DNA of 64,000 bases from Blastocatellia bacterium AA13 (GTDB taxonomy: Bacteria > Acidobacteriota > Blastocatellia > UBA7656), in the NCBI GenBank assembly GCA_003222245.1, contig QHVH01000007.1, positions 186,001 through 250,000 on the forward strand, given 5' to 3'. A model generated the notes under the pieces. The model was not told the origin of the DNA, made no database searches, and saw only the letters and a list, made by a program, of their open reading frames with translations. Positions 27,766-37,231 of the stretch are shown one piece after another (the first letter of the stretch is position 1; each line of letters starts with the position of its first letter). The position numbers and the translations under genes are program-made.

Positions 27766-30700
27766 TTAGAAGATTACCCTGACGCCGAGTTGGACTACTC
27801 TTCGAGATAGCTCCATCTCGTCGAATCTACCGAATGTCGTTCCCGCGTCTTCTACGAACTGATCAGGAACAACCGCGCCCTGGCTGAAGCCCAGCCCGGG
27901 GTTTGGGTGATTGAGAGCGTTGAACGTCTCCATGCGAAGCTGGAGCGACACGCGCTCACCAAGCTTGACGTTCTTGAACAGCCCGAGATTCAACTGATTC
28001 AGGATCGGTCCCACCCCGCTGTTGCGAGCCACGTTGCCGAAGGGGGTTCCGAAAATCCTGGCCGCGCCTGGGCCATTGAAGATATATCGAACCTGATCCT
28101 TCGTCACTTCTTTCACGTTGCCGAGGTTCAGGTCGTTGAAAGAGTAGAACCCCGACAGGTTTGAAATCGGGACTCCAAAGATGAGAGCAGCGTCGACCTG
28201 GCTGATGCCAACCGTATCGCGCGGCGCCCTTGGGTTGCCGTAAAACGGCCGGAATGTGTCGCGATCGGACGGATCGCCGTATGTAGTAGGCAGCCCGTTG
28301 TCGTCGACGAGAAAAACATTGAAGAACTGGCTGGGCGTGAACCTTGTCCCACTCTGAATGAAGTAGGTTCCATTGAGTTGCCATCCGCCAAGCGTGCGTC
28401 CCACGAGCCCATGCTGATCTTTGTGGAAGGGAATATCCCATATGAAGTTCAGCGCGAGCGCATGCCTTCGATCAAAGCCCGAAAAACTCCGCTCCGACCG
28501 AGTCGTATCAAACGGATTCTGCGGAGTCTGCCGGCCGAAATTGGTGAAGAAAATTTCGCTGGCGTTGTCCAGCGCCTTTGAGAACGTGTATGCGGCTCCA
28601 AACAAAAGCTGGCTTCCCAACCGGCCCTGATAACGGGTCTGAAATCCATGATAGATCGACTGAGCTCCGTTATACCGAGTCGTCAGGAGTCCTTGCGGCA
28701 GTACGCGCCCGTTGCACGCCGCTTCATTATCAGGGGTCGCGAGGTTGTTTACGCAGGTGACCGGAGTAATGCCCGAAGGCAATAGATTGGCGAACGACGG
28801 GAAGTTGATTACGTCTCCTCCAATCGTTCTCGTCATTCCATTCACGAGAGCGCTCACAACCGGGTTCGCGTTGTTCTGTTGAAACAATCCGACTCCGTGA
28901 GTGCCTACATATCTGATTTCAACGACGTTCGTTCGATTGATCTCGCGCTGGATTCGGAGCGACCATTGCTCGGAATAGGGAGAATGAAAATGCGGATCGA
29001 CTATGGTCTGACTGAAGAAACGAGGATCGAACGTGTTCGTAGCAATCAGCCCGTTGGCGCGAGCGAAGTCCTGAATGGTTTGAGCCGTAGGACCGCTGCC
29101 GGGCGGCAGGCCCAGCGACGGATTGCTCAGGCGAGTCAGGAACACAAAGGGAGAGCTGTTCGAGATGTTGAGCAGAATATTATAAAACTGCGGATCGTAG
29201 GCGATTGAGTAGCCTCCCGATATAACAGTCTTGTCCTGCTCTCCAAACAACCTGTTGAAGAACGCGGTTTTGCCGAAGCGAGGCCGCCATGCAAAGCCCA
29301 CTCGCGGCGCCCAGTTATTCTTGTCCGTAGGAAGCCGCGGTACGGTGCGAGCATCAAGTGGCAGACTTTGTCTCCACAGAGCCTGCGACGGATCGTTTTC
29401 TCGCGCCACCGTCAGATCGTGCAGCCTGTTGATCGGCTGGCTGTTGTATTCGTATCGAAGACCCAGATTGAGCGTGAGATTATCTCTTACGCGCCAGTCA
29501 TCCTGAATGAAATAGAACTGATCCGTCTCGGTATAGTCGACGATCGGGTTTCCAACAGCCAGCGAGAAAGTCGATGGCAAGTTGCTTACGACCCTTGCGG
29601 CGGTTGAAAAAGCAAACGTTCCCGCGATGGACGGCAGGAACGGAACGGTATTGCCTACTCTTCGAATATCGACTCCGGCTTTGAGTTGATGAAGCCCGAG
29701 CGTTTTCGAAAAGTAATCGGCGAACTGATAGTTGTGCACGGTACGTCCCTGCGGAAAACCGCTATCGGGGCCTACCTGCTGAAGAATGTCTCCCGATGAC
29801 GCGCGGAACCCAAAGGTGATCTGCGGGAATTCCTGTAGAATCCGCGGCGCGTCCGGAACGCAGCCCGGCGTGGCGGGATCGCACCCGCCTCCGAAGCTGA
29901 CAGACAGCTTGTTGAACGTGAAGCGGAATTCGTTTACCGCGCTGTTGGAGATCTGTCTGGTCCAACTCGCCGTTCCGTACGTGCTGTTCGACGGAATACT
30001 CCCGAAGAAGCCGTTGGATGGATTCGCCATGATAGTCGGGATTGCGTTGTCGTTCGTATCTCTTTGATAGAGATGACGGTACCAAAACGTGTCTTTGGTG
30101 TTAGGCTTGAAGTCGCCTCTTATACTGAACTCGTTCTCGTTATTGTTCACGCCGAATGAGCGCTGCGGGTAGGCTACGCGGAAATTCCGCCCGCCGATGT
30201 TTACCGTGGCATCGCGCGGCTTGTCCGTTCGTTCAGTCACGCCGCCGAAAGGTATCGCAAACGCGGAGAAGTTCACGATTGCATCAACGGCGGGACTATT
30301 TGGAAAGGCCGCTTTCAAGCGAGACAGCTCTTCAGGAGCTACCGCCGGACTCTCGGATCGAGCGGTGAATACCTGTCGAAGCGTGATGCCCTGATAGCTG
30401 CCGAAGAAGAAGAGGTGATCCTTCACGATGGGGCCGCCGAAGGTTCCTCCGATTACGTTGTACAAAAGCGGATCGGGACCGTTTCTGTCTCCCGCCCTCT
30501 TTTCGATGTTGTCGAGCGTATCGAGAAAGCTACGGTCGCGGTGGAACCAGAACCCGCTGCCGTGGAACTGATTTGTTCCCGTCTTGGTCACGATGTTCAC
30601 GATCGCGCCCTGATTCCGTCCGTACTCCGCTGAAAAATTGTTTGTTATGATCTGGAACTCTCCGACCAGATCCTGGTTGTTAACAAAAAAAGCCGGACCC

Positions 30701-31347
30701 GAAATCGAAAGATCGTTGTTGTCTCCTCCATCTATGGTGAAGTTGTTCGATCTTGTGCGGTTCCCGTTAACCGACAGATCGGTTCCATTTACATTTGTGA
30801 CGCCGGCGTTCCCAGGCACAACGCCCGGCACGAGCAAAGCCAGAGTGTCGATACCGCCGCCCGCTATATTTGACGGCAGCTCCGACACCTTTCGGCTTTC
30901 GATCGTTTGCGAGACCTGGACCTGTTCTCTCTGAATCAGTTCCTGACCGGTGGCTGTGACCGTCACCGTTTCGGTTATCTGGCCCGTCTGAAGAGCAGCA
31001 TCAATAGTTGTTTCTTGCCCGATCGAAACGGTCACCTGCTGAAACTCCTGCTTTTTGAAGCCCGCCTTCTGAACGGTAACCAGATATTCGCCGGGTGTGA
31101 GCGAGGGGAAGGCATACAAGCCCTCGCCATTTGTCTTGGTTTTTGTCTCGACGCCTGTCGCGGCGCCTTTTGCGGTTACGTCGGCGCCCGGGATGACTGC
31201 GCCGCTTGGATCGGTGACCACTCCCTTAATCGATCCCGTCGTCGCTTGCGCGAAGGCGGTCACCACGGAAAAAGGCAAAGCTAATGAGGAGAGAATTAAG
31301 AAGATTGCTGACGAACTCAGCATCTTTATTCTGTGCAGTCGGTTCAT
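27766..31347 (-). CDS. TonB-dependent receptor with carboxypeptidase-regulatory-like domain, copy 2
   Basis: This 1193-residue paralogue has the same architecture as the copy at 23607. It has a signal peptide ending near AFAQA (residue 34) and a regulatory-like domain 'GSIKGVVTDPSGAVIPGADV' (37-125). The plug motifs 'ELPSNIAGGGIDTLALLVPGV' and 'NNFTIDGGDNNDLSISGP' follow, then 'AEYGRNQGAIVNIVTKTGTN' and a barrel ending in GVRVIF. AAGGAGGACAAT precedes ATG 31347, nearly the same leader as copy 1. Plug and regulatory domains are the most similar between copies; the outer parts of the barrel differ more, as expected if the two receptors take up different ligands. No dedicated TonB, ExbB or ExbD gene is nearby. 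Confidence 0.92.
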   Translation of the reverse strand: MNRLHRIKMLSSSAIFLILSSLALPFSVVTAFAQATTGSIKGVVTDPSGAVIPGADVTAKGAATGVETKTKTNGEGLYAFPSLTPGEYLVTVQKAGFKKQEFQQVTVSIGQETTIDAALQTGQITETVTVTATGQELIQREQVQVSQTIESRKVSELPSNIAGGGIDTLALLVPGVVPGNAGVTNVNGTDLSVNGNRTRSNNFTIDGGDNNDLSISGPAFFVNNQDLVGEFQIITNNFSAEYGRNQGAIVNIVTKTGTNQFHGSGFWFHRDRSFLDTLDNIEKRAGDRNGPDPLLYNVIGGTFGGPIVKDHLFFFGSYQGITLRQVFTARSESPAVAPEELSRLKAAFPNSPAVDAIVNFSAFAIPFGGVTERTDKPRDATVNIGGRNFRVAYPQRSFGVNNNENEFSIRGDFKPNTKDTFWYRHLYQRDTNDNAIPTIMANPSNGFFGSIPSNSTYGTASWTRQISNSAVNEFRFTFNKLSVSFGGGCDPATPGCVPDAPRILQEFPQITFGFRASSGDILQQVGPDSGFPQGRTVHNYQFADYFSKTLGLHQLKAGVDIRRVGNTVPFLPSIAGTFAFSTAARVVSNLPSTFSLAVGNPIVDYTETDQFYFIQDDWRVRDNLTLNLGLRYEYNSQPINRLHDLTVARENDPSQALWRQSLPLDARTVPRLPTDKNNWAPRVGFAWRPRFGKTAFFNRLFGEQDKTVISGGYSIAYDPQFYNILLNISNSSPFVFLTRLSNPSLGLPPGSGPTAQTIQDFARANGLIATNTFDPRFFSQTIVDPHFHSPYSEQWSLRIQREINRTNVVEIRYVGTHGVGLFQQNNANPVVSALVNGMTRTIGGDVINFPSFANLLPSGITPVTCVNNLATPDNEAACNGRVLPQGLLTTRYNGAQSIYHGFQTRYQGRLGSQLLFGAAYTFSKALDNASEIFFTNFGRQTPQNPFDTTRSERSFSGFDRRHALALNFIWDIPFHKDQHGLVGRTLGGWQLNGTYFIQSGTRFTPSQFFNVFLVDDNGLPTTYGDPSDRDTFRPFYGNPRAPRDTVGISQVDAALIFGVPISNLSGFYSFNDLNLGNVKEVTKDQVRYIFNGPGAARIFGTPFGNVARNSGVGPILNQLNLGLFKNVKLGERVSLQLRMETFNALNHPNPGLGFSQGAVVPDQFVEDAGTTFGRFDEMELSRRVVQLGVRVIF

Positions 31348-31565
31348 ATTGTCCTCCTTGTTCCCAACTTCCTGTAGGTGTAATCGGCCGGTCTGCCTGC
31401 GGCCGCGCGGGCTGCACGTAAATAGGACGCTATCTGCGTGCGCATGACAGCCAGCGTCAGCAACAAATATGCCCCGACGAGGTTGTTCGAATTAAGAACG
31501 CGTGTGATTGAATGGCGACTGCGGCGTTTAGCGGTTCCTACGCGCGTCAGAGTATCGGAGCCGTC

Positions 31566-32915
31566 TCAGACTTGTTGAAGCCGTGTTGCAGCTTCGGCTG
31601 TCTGAGCTTGAACTAGTTGTTCATCGAGTGTCTTAATCTCGATCCCATCAAAGAGGACTACGCCGTCCACCATCGTCAGAAGAACATCCGCGGAGGATGA
31701 GCTGAATACGATCGCCGATTCGGGATCGTAAACCGGTGTGTTATGAGGCTCGGTAAGTCGAATAGCAATAATATCCGCTTGCTTTCCAGCCTCTAGAGTT
31801 CCGGTCTTATCGGCGATACGAAGCGCCCTGGCCCCATCGAACGTCGCCAGCCGCAGTAACTCACGAGCGGAAGGAGACTGGAAATCTCGCGAGATCGATC
31901 GATGAATCAGGCCGCACATTCTCATTTCATCGATCATATCGAGCTTGTTGTTCGACGCGACGCTGTCGGTTCCAAGACCGACCGTCACTCCGCCGCTTTG
32001 AATCGTCCGCAGGGGCGCGACTCCGTGTCCGAGCTTCGCATTCGATTTGGGACAGTGCGCGACTCGCGCCTCATTTCGCGCAATCATGGATACGTCATCT
32101 TCATCAACGGTGACGCAGTGAATAAGAAGAGGTCCGCGCCGAAGAATATCCGTAGTCTCAAGATAGCTGATGGTAGACATGCCGGACGCTCGCCACGGAA
32201 CCCCTCGCTCCGCCAGGCCGCTCGCGAATTCGCCCGCTCCGTCGCGAACCAGTCTTAATTCCTGCTCGGATTCCGCCGCGTGAATGCACACATCAAGCGA
32301 CTCCCTTTCTGAATATTTGGCGACAAGCTCATACAACTCCGCGGAAACCGTGTACGGAGCATGCGGCGATACTCCGACCTTGACCCGCCCGGTCTCGCCT
32401 TGCTTCATCGTCTCGACTTTGTTCACTAGCTGCTCGAGGCTTTGATTCGCCGAAGCCGGATCGGGTCCGAACACTTCACGATAGGCGATGCCCCGCAATC
32501 CGCTGGATAACAGCGCCTCGAATGGAGCCGGCGAGTCACCCGTATCCGCAATAGTGGTTATACCTGCTCGAATTGCTTCGGCGGCGCCGAGCATTGCGGA
32601 AGCCGCCAGGTCCTCCGATCTGAGCCGTTCGTTTCTTGCCCGTGTGAGCTTCAATATCCAATCTCGAAACGGCAATCCCTCCAGGAAGCCGCGCATCACC
32701 GTGAGCTCGAGATGTGCATGAGCATTTACGAATCCGGGTAGAATGGCTGCATTTCCCAGATCGGTGATCTGAACGTCGCCTTCTTCAAACGGGAGATCGA
32801 CGCGATGTCCTACCCAGGCGATGCGCTCATTGTCGATCACAACCGCACCCTTGCGAATGGGGGGCGAAGCGATGGGCAAGAGCCATTCGGCGGTGAACAC
32901 TCTTCGATCAGACAT
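31566..32915 (-). CDS. Amidohydrolase, TRZ/ATZ (MTA/SAH deaminase-like) family
   Basis: This 449-residue cytoplasmic enzyme has the metal-dependent hydrolase layout: H66 and H68 in 'VNAHAHLEL', later His residues in 'HAAESE' and '[11 protein letters not shown]', Asp in '[15 protein letters not shown]', and a C-terminal '[11 protein letters not shown]' strand. It resembles the exported paralogue at 12454 but has no signal peptide and is clearly divergent. Likely reactions are deamination or hydrolysis of a purine- or pterin-like ring; the exact substrate is not decidable. It starts 3 bases after the stop of the permease gene, so the two are probably co-transcribed and may act on the same imported compound. 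Confidence 0.85.
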   Translation of the reverse strand: MSDRRVFTAEWLLPIASPPIRKGAVVIDNERIAWVGHRVDLPFEEGDVQITDLGNAAILPGFVNAHAHLELTVMRGFLEGLPFRDWILKLTRARNERLRSEDLAASAMLGAAEAIRAGITTIADTGDSPAPFEALLSSGLRGIAYREVFGPDPASANQSLEQLVNKVETMKQGETGRVKVGVSPHAPYTVSAELYELVAKYSERESLDVCIHAAESEQELRLVRDGAGEFASGLAERGVPWRASGMSTISYLETTDILRRGPLLIHCVTVDEDDVSMIARNEARVAHCPKSNAKLGHGVAPLRTIQSGGVTVGLGTDSVASNNKLDMIDEMRMCGLIHRSISRDFQSPSARELLRLATFDGARALRIADKTGTLEAGKQADIIAIRLTEPHNTPVYDPESAIVFSSSSADVLLTMVDGVVLFDGIEIKTLDEQLVQAQTAEAATRLQQV

Positions 32916-32918
32916 CCC

Positions 32919-34304
32919 CTAAGCTTCCTTCCCTCGCGCTGGAGGGGTTCCGCTCCGAATTCTGCTTATCCAGATTTTGTATGATAGATAAGCGGCTCCT
33001 CCTATAGCGGCCGCTACGGCGGTGTCGCGCGCTTCGCGCCAGTTGCTGTTGGAGAGAAGCCAAACCGACAGTATCAACGCGGCGGCCGCGATCACGACTC
33101 CGCCATGAACCTTGAACTCGGTGGGAAGATCCTTACGGCGCCGCAACACAGGCAGCGCCGAGCACGTAACGCCATACGCGACCAATCTTGCGAGCGTGCT
33201 GATGGTGGCCGCGTAAACAAACGTTCCCGACAGCGCAAGAACAAGCATTATTGAGGCTGTAAGAAGTATCGCGGCGTGCGGAGTTCTGAATCTTGAATGG
33301 GTCGCCGCCAACACGCGCGGCAGTTCGCCTTGCTCAGCCATTGCGAATGGCAGCCGCGAGCCGCCAAGCAAAAGCACGTTCAGATTGCCTAGGATTGATA
33401 TCAATGCACCCGCGGCGATTATCCGGCCTCCAATGAGGCCAAGAAAACGCGTACTGGCATCCGCCAACGGCCGTTCCGAAGCGCCAAGATCAGGAAGGGT
33501 TCCGACGCAAACTATCTGGAGCAGAATGTAGATCACCACCACCGTCGCTATGGCGATCAAAAGCGCCTGGGGCAAGTTTCGTCTGGGATCGTCGGCTTCG
33601 CCTGCCGGAATCACAGCCATCTCAAACCCGGTGAAGACGTATACTAGAATCAATACCGATTGAGAGAACGGCGCATAGCCGGGCCGCGGGCCCAGGGAGA
33701 AGGCGTCGCCACTCACAAAAAACAGGCCCGTTATGATGAACAGAATAATCAGAGCCAGCTTGCCGATCGTAAAGGCATTGCTGACCGAAGCCGCGTCACG
33801 CACGCCCACAACATTGATGCCCGTGAGACCTATGACGACGACTACGATGATTACGGAGCGCCATGTCAGCGTCACGGGCATACTTGCTCCAAGGATCACC
33901 AGCTTCGACGCCGCGACGCCCGAGGTCGCATCCTTCCAAAAGAACCCGACGTACTCGATCATCAAATTGAGGTTCGCGGCAAAGGATGTAAGCCTCGCCA
34001 GCCACATCAACCAGCCGACTTCAAATCCGATCGCGGGACCAAACGCCTCGCGCGCGTAAAGGTAAGGCCCTCCGGTGCCCGTGAAGCGGCCTCCGACCTC
34101 CGCAAAACAGAGAATGATCATCGTGACTACAAGCGCGCATGCGGCGAATGCAAAGATGCTATAGACGCCTATCAGACTGTACACTTTCGAAGGCAGTCCG
34201 AAGATTCCGGCGCCTACGATGCCGTTGATGGCAACCGCAACGAGGTCCCATCGGCGAAGACCTCTTACAAGACCCTGTCCATTTTTTTGCGCGGCGCCTG
34301 TCAT
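32919..34304 (-). CDS. APC-family amino acid/amine permease
   Basis: The 461-residue protein has about twelve hydrophobic segments and the APC-superfamily signature in helix 1, 'AINGIVGAGIFGLPSKVY', where the unwound GAGIF segment binds the substrate backbone. 'GTGGPYLYAREAFGPAIGFEVGW' in helix 3 and 'FTGFEMAVIPAGEADDPRRNLPQAL' around helix 6 are also typical. It should be an inner-membrane proton-coupled importer or exchanger for amino acids or related amines. The adjoining amidohydrolase suggests that the cargo may be a substrate of that enzyme, which is inference. The C-terminus is cytoplasmic and basic. Confidence 0.9.
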   Translation of the reverse strand: MTGAAQKNGQGLVRGLRRWDLVAVAINGIVGAGIFGLPSKVYSLIGVYSIFAFAACALVVTMIILCFAEVGGRFTGTGGPYLYAREAFGPAIGFEVGWLMWLARLTSFAANLNLMIEYVGFFWKDATSGVAASKLVILGASMPVTLTWRSVIIVVVVIGLTGINVVGVRDAASVSNAFTIGKLALIILFIITGLFFVSGDAFSLGPRPGYAPFSQSVLILVYVFTGFEMAVIPAGEADDPRRNLPQALLIAIATVVVIYILLQIVCVGTLPDLGASERPLADASTRFLGLIGGRIIAAGALISILGNLNVLLLGGSRLPFAMAEQGELPRVLAATHSRFRTPHAAILLTASIMLVLALSGTFVYAATISTLARLVAYGVTCSALPVLRRRKDLPTEFKVHGGVVIAAAALILSVWLLSNSNWREARDTAVAAAIGGAAYLSYKIWISRIRSGTPPARGKEA

Positions 34305-34360
34305 TGTTGATAGAGATCAGATTTAGAATGGGCCGGCCGGCGTGATCGATGCGGCGCGCC

Positions 34361-34380
34361 AATACTAATATTCGGTTTCC
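34361..34380 (-). repeat. Short intergenic motif, third copy
   Basis: The bases AATACTAATATTCGGTTTC at this site resemble AATACTAACATTCCCGTTCGG at 10088-10113 and AATACTAGAATTACCGTTTGG at about 68-95. All three are intergenic. The shared short form could be a protein-binding site or the edge of the repeat family at 9956-10113. Confidence 0.3.
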
Positions 34381-34506
34381 TCACACACAACATATTTCCG
34401 ACGCATATATTTTCGGAGCACTCCGCGACCTTTATCGGGAAACGCCGTCTGCGTTAGAATGACCAATCCCATACAGACCTGTTTCCACCCAGAGAGGAGA
34501 ATTCAC

Positions 34507-34743
34507 GTGAGTGAGAAAGTACAGATAGTGTGCAACAACAACGGCCCGCTCCGCGTTATCGGAGATTTTGAAATCAAGGACGCAGCCGGAAACGCCTTCG
34601 GTCTGGCCGGCCGTACGGTCATTTCGCTGTGCCGGTGCGGACACTCGGAGAACAAGCCGTTCTGCGACGGCTCACACGCGCGCGTGGGCTTCCAATCAAC
34701 CGTTGAGGCGCGAGAGCTGCCGCCGCCCGCACCCAAACCGTAG
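34507..34743 (+). CDS. CDGSH iron-sulfur domain protein
   Basis: This 78-residue protein starts at GTG 34507, with AGGAGA (34495-34500) six bases upstream; the longer frame from ATG 34459 would place that site inside the coding region. The motif CRCGHSENKPFCDGSH gives the three-Cys, one-His ligands C42, C44, C53 and H57 of a redox-active 2Fe-2S cluster. Bacterial single-CDGSH proteins of this size are cytoplasmic and of unclear role, perhaps in redox or iron sensing. It stands alone, divergent from the permease. Confidence 0.92.
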   Translation: MSEKVQIVCNNNGPLRVIGDFEIKDAAGNAFGLAGRTVISLCRCGHSENKPFCDGSHARVGFQSTVEARELPPPAPKP

Positions 34744-34816
34744 AAGATTTTCATTGCGAAGCCGGCAGCGAGCAGCTAAGCGCTGATGGATAATTAGCTG
34801 ACCTCCCTTAGACAAT

Positions 34817-36181
34817 ATGAAAAAAATCAGGATTGCCAATGGACAGGGTTTCTGGGGCGACTCGCTCGAAGCGCCTGTCGAGCTTGTTCGCCGCGGCCCA
34901 ATCGATTACCTGACGCTCGACTATCTGGCCGAAGTGACCATGTCGATAATGCAGAAGCAGCGCTCGCGCGATCCTCGCGCCGGGTATGCTCGGGATTTCG
35001 TCGGCCTGATCGAGCGCATAACCCCGGATCTCGCCGAAAAAAACATTCGAGTCATAGCGAATGCCGGAGGCGTGAACTGTGAGTCTTGCCGCGACGCCGT
35101 CAGCGCAGTGATCAAAAGGCTCGGCTACGGCGGCAAGTTCAAAATAGGGGTTGTCGCGGGCGATGACATAATGGATCGATTGGATCAATTGATCGAACGC
35201 GGCAACGAGTTCAAGAATATGGACACCGGGCAGCCGCTCGCGGAAATGAGATCACAGGTTCAAAGCGCGAACGTCTATTTTGGAGCCCGCCCCGTGTCGG
35301 AGGCTTTGAACCAAGGCGCGCAAATTATCATTACGGGCCGCTGTACCGATTCGGGGCTGACTCTGGCTCCGATGATTCATGAATTCGGCTGGAGCGCCGG
35401 CGCATGGGATCTCCTGGCGGCTGGAACAATCGCGGGACACACAATCGAATGCGGAGCCCAGTGCACCGGCGGGAATTGCCTGATCGACTGGGAGACGATT
35501 CCGAACCTCGTCGACATCGGCTACCCAATCGTCGAAGCGGACCCCGACGGCAGCTTCGTCATCACCAAGCACGAAGGAACGGGCGGCCGCATCACAGTAT
35601 CATCGGTCAAAGAGCAGCTCGTATATGAAATGGGTGATCCCCAAGAGTACATCACGCCGGATTGCGTCGCGGATTTCACGACGATCAATCTCGAACAGGA
35701 CGGGCCGGATCGCGTCCGGTTCTCGGGAATCAAGGGGCGGCCCGCAACCGAGTTCTACAAGGTAAGCGTCAGCTACTCGGCGGGCTTCAAAGCGGTGGGC
35801 TCGCTTGTCTATGCGTGGCCCGACGCATATAAAAAAGCTCGAGTCGCCGATGGTATCTTGCGCGAAAGACTCGAACGCCTCGGATTGAAGTTCGAAGAGG
35901 TACTGACGGAGTTCCTCGGCGTTGATGCGTGTCACGGACCTCTTTCCGGCGATCCACCTCCCGATATGGCGGAAGTCGCGCTTCGAATCGGCGTCAGGTC
36001 GGCGGACAAATCAGCAGTCGAGCGATTCACCAGAGAGCTTGCTCCTCTGGTGTTGAACGGACCTCCGACGGTTACCGGATTCGCCAGCGGCCGCCCGAAG
36101 GTCGAAGAGATCGTCGCCTATTGGCCGGCTCTTATTAGAAAGACCGAAGTAGCGCCGCGGGTTTCCATAAGCGAGGCATGA
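34817..36181 (+). CDS. AtuA family protein (DUF1446), acyclic terpene/acyl-CoA pathway
   Basis: The 454-residue product begins '[18 protein letters not shown]' and continues with '[15 protein letters not shown]', '[13 protein letters not shown]', '[41 protein letters not shown]' and '[15 protein letters not shown]', the conserved core of AtuA/DUF1446 proteins. In Pseudomonas, AtuA belongs to the citronellol/geranyl-CoA catabolic operon, though its reaction is not well defined. In many bacteria it pairs with acyl-CoA metabolism genes. It is the first gene of a rightward operon with spacings of 13-26 bases. No good Shine-Dalgarno is apparent before ATG 34817. Confidence 0.88.
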   Translation: MKKIRIANGQGFWGDSLEAPVELVRRGPIDYLTLDYLAEVTMSIMQKQRSRDPRAGYARDFVGLIERITPDLAEKNIRVIANAGGVNCESCRDAVSAVIKRLGYGGKFKIGVVAGDDIMDRLDQLIERGNEFKNMDTGQPLAEMRSQVQSANVYFGARPVSEALNQGAQIIITGRCTDSGLTLAPMIHEFGWSAGAWDLLAAGTIAGHTIECGAQCTGGNCLIDWETIPNLVDIGYPIVEADPDGSFVITKHEGTGGRITVSSVKEQLVYEMGDPQEYITPDCVADFTTINLEQDGPDRVRFSGIKGRPATEFYKVSVSYSAGFKAVGSLVYAWPDAYKKARVADGILRERLERLGLKFEEVLTEFLGVDACHGPLSGDPPPDMAEVALRIGVRSADKSAVERFTRELAPLVLNGPPTVTGFASGRPKVEEIVAYWPALIRKTEVAPRVSISEA

Positions 36182-36202
36182 TCCTCCGAGGCTTTTATCC
36201 CA

Positions 36203-36550
36203 ATGGCTAAGATAAAACTGATTCATATCGCGCACGCCAGATCGGGCGACAAGGGCGATACCGCTAACGTGGGCCTGATCGCTCGCGAGCCGTCGTTCTA
36301 CCCGATCCTGGTCGAACAGGTCACCGCCGCTCGCGTCAAAGACCACTTTCGTGGAATCTGCCACGGAAACGTCGAGCGGTTCGAGATTCCCAACCTCGGC
36401 GCGTTGAACTTCCTGCTTCATAAGAGTCTCGACGGCGGCGGAACGATTTCGCTCAAGACCGACGCGCAGGGCAAGACCTACAGCTCCGCGTTGTTGCGAA
36501 TGGAGATTGAGGTGGACGATCGTGTCGCCGGCGAGATCAAGGGCGCATAG
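36203..36550 (+). CDS. AtuA C-terminal-like domain protein
   Basis: This 115-residue protein corresponds to the small ferredoxin-fold domain that in many bacteria is fused to the end of AtuA and here is separate. It starts 'KIKLIHIAHARSGDKGDTANVGLIAR', with the diagnostic ARSGDKGD motif, and ends with 'GALNFLLHKSLDGGGTISLKTDAQGKTYSSALLRMEIE'. It lies 21 bases behind the AtuA-like gene. The two products probably form a complex, which is inferred from the fusions seen in the family. Confidence 0.88.
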   Translation: MAKIKLIHIAHARSGDKGDTANVGLIAREPSFYPILVEQVTAARVKDHFRGICHGNVERFEIPNLGALNFLLHKSLDGGGTISLKTDAQGKTYSSALLRMEIEVDDRVAGEIKGA

Positions 36551-36576
36551 CAGCGTCGAAGGCTAATCGAAATTAG

Positions 36577-37218
36577 ATGGAAAGCCTGGTTACGTTCTCG
36601 CTGATTTTTCTTGTTGTATTCGTGATGAACGTAGTCCCGGCGTTCGCGCCGCCCACCTGGACGGTTCTGTCCTATGTAGCGGTTCGATATAGAACCAACG
36701 CGATCGTGCTCGCTCTGGTCGGAGCAGCCGCCGCAACCCTGGGCCGGCTCGTACTGGCGCGTTTGTCGACCATCCTGATTCGCAGGAAGCTGCTCAGCGA
36801 GAAGGCCCGCGCCAACGTCGATACGATAAGGCTCCAGCTCGAAGGCAGAAAGAAGATGACCGCGGGACTGGCGCTCTTTTATGCCTTCAGCCCGCTTCCA
36901 TCCAATCACGTGTTCATAGCATACGGACTAACCGCGATGCGCCTGCGGCTTATTGCGGCGCCGTTTTTCGTCGGACGAACGGCGAGCTACACATTCTGGG
37001 CGCTCACGTCGTCCAGCGTAGCCCAGTGGACGGGCATTGGATCGGACAGGCAAGGCTTTTTCTTTAGCGTCTACTTCGTCATAGGCCAGATTTTCACGAT
37101 CTTCACTGTGTATCTTTTTACGCGAATCGACTGGCAGGCGGCTTTCTCGGAAAAGAAACTGCGTTTGCTTAAGAAGAACTCTACGGCTGCCGGCGTGGCC
37201 GGCGGCAGCTTGCGGTGA
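36577..37218 (+). CDS. Small polytopic membrane protein, VTT/DedA-like
   Basis: The 213-residue protein has four to five hydrophobic segments (about residues 5-28, 38-60, 90-115, 120-145, 160-185), with a basic cytosolic loop around residues 60-85. The pairing of 'APPTWTVLSYVAVRYRTNAIVLALVGAAAATLGRL' with 'FSPLPSNHVFIAYG' recalls VTT (SNARE-associated, DedA-like) proteins, but the resemblance is loose. It sits between the AtuA-like pair and the enoyl-CoA hydratase, with short gaps on both sides, so it is probably co-expressed. A transport or lipid-handling role in this pathway is possible but not shown. Confidence 0.7.
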   Translation: MESLVTFSLIFLVVFVMNVVPAFAPPTWTVLSYVAVRYRTNAIVLALVGAAAATLGRLVLARLSTILIRRKLLSEKARANVDTIRLQLEGRKKMTAGLALFYAFSPLPSNHVFIAYGLTAMRLRLIAAPFFVGRTASYTFWALTSSSVAQWTGIGSDRQGFFFSVYFVIGQIFTIFTVYLFTRIDWQAAFSEKKLRLLKKNSTAAGVAGGSLR

Positions 37219-37231
37219 ACTGGAGACTCGA

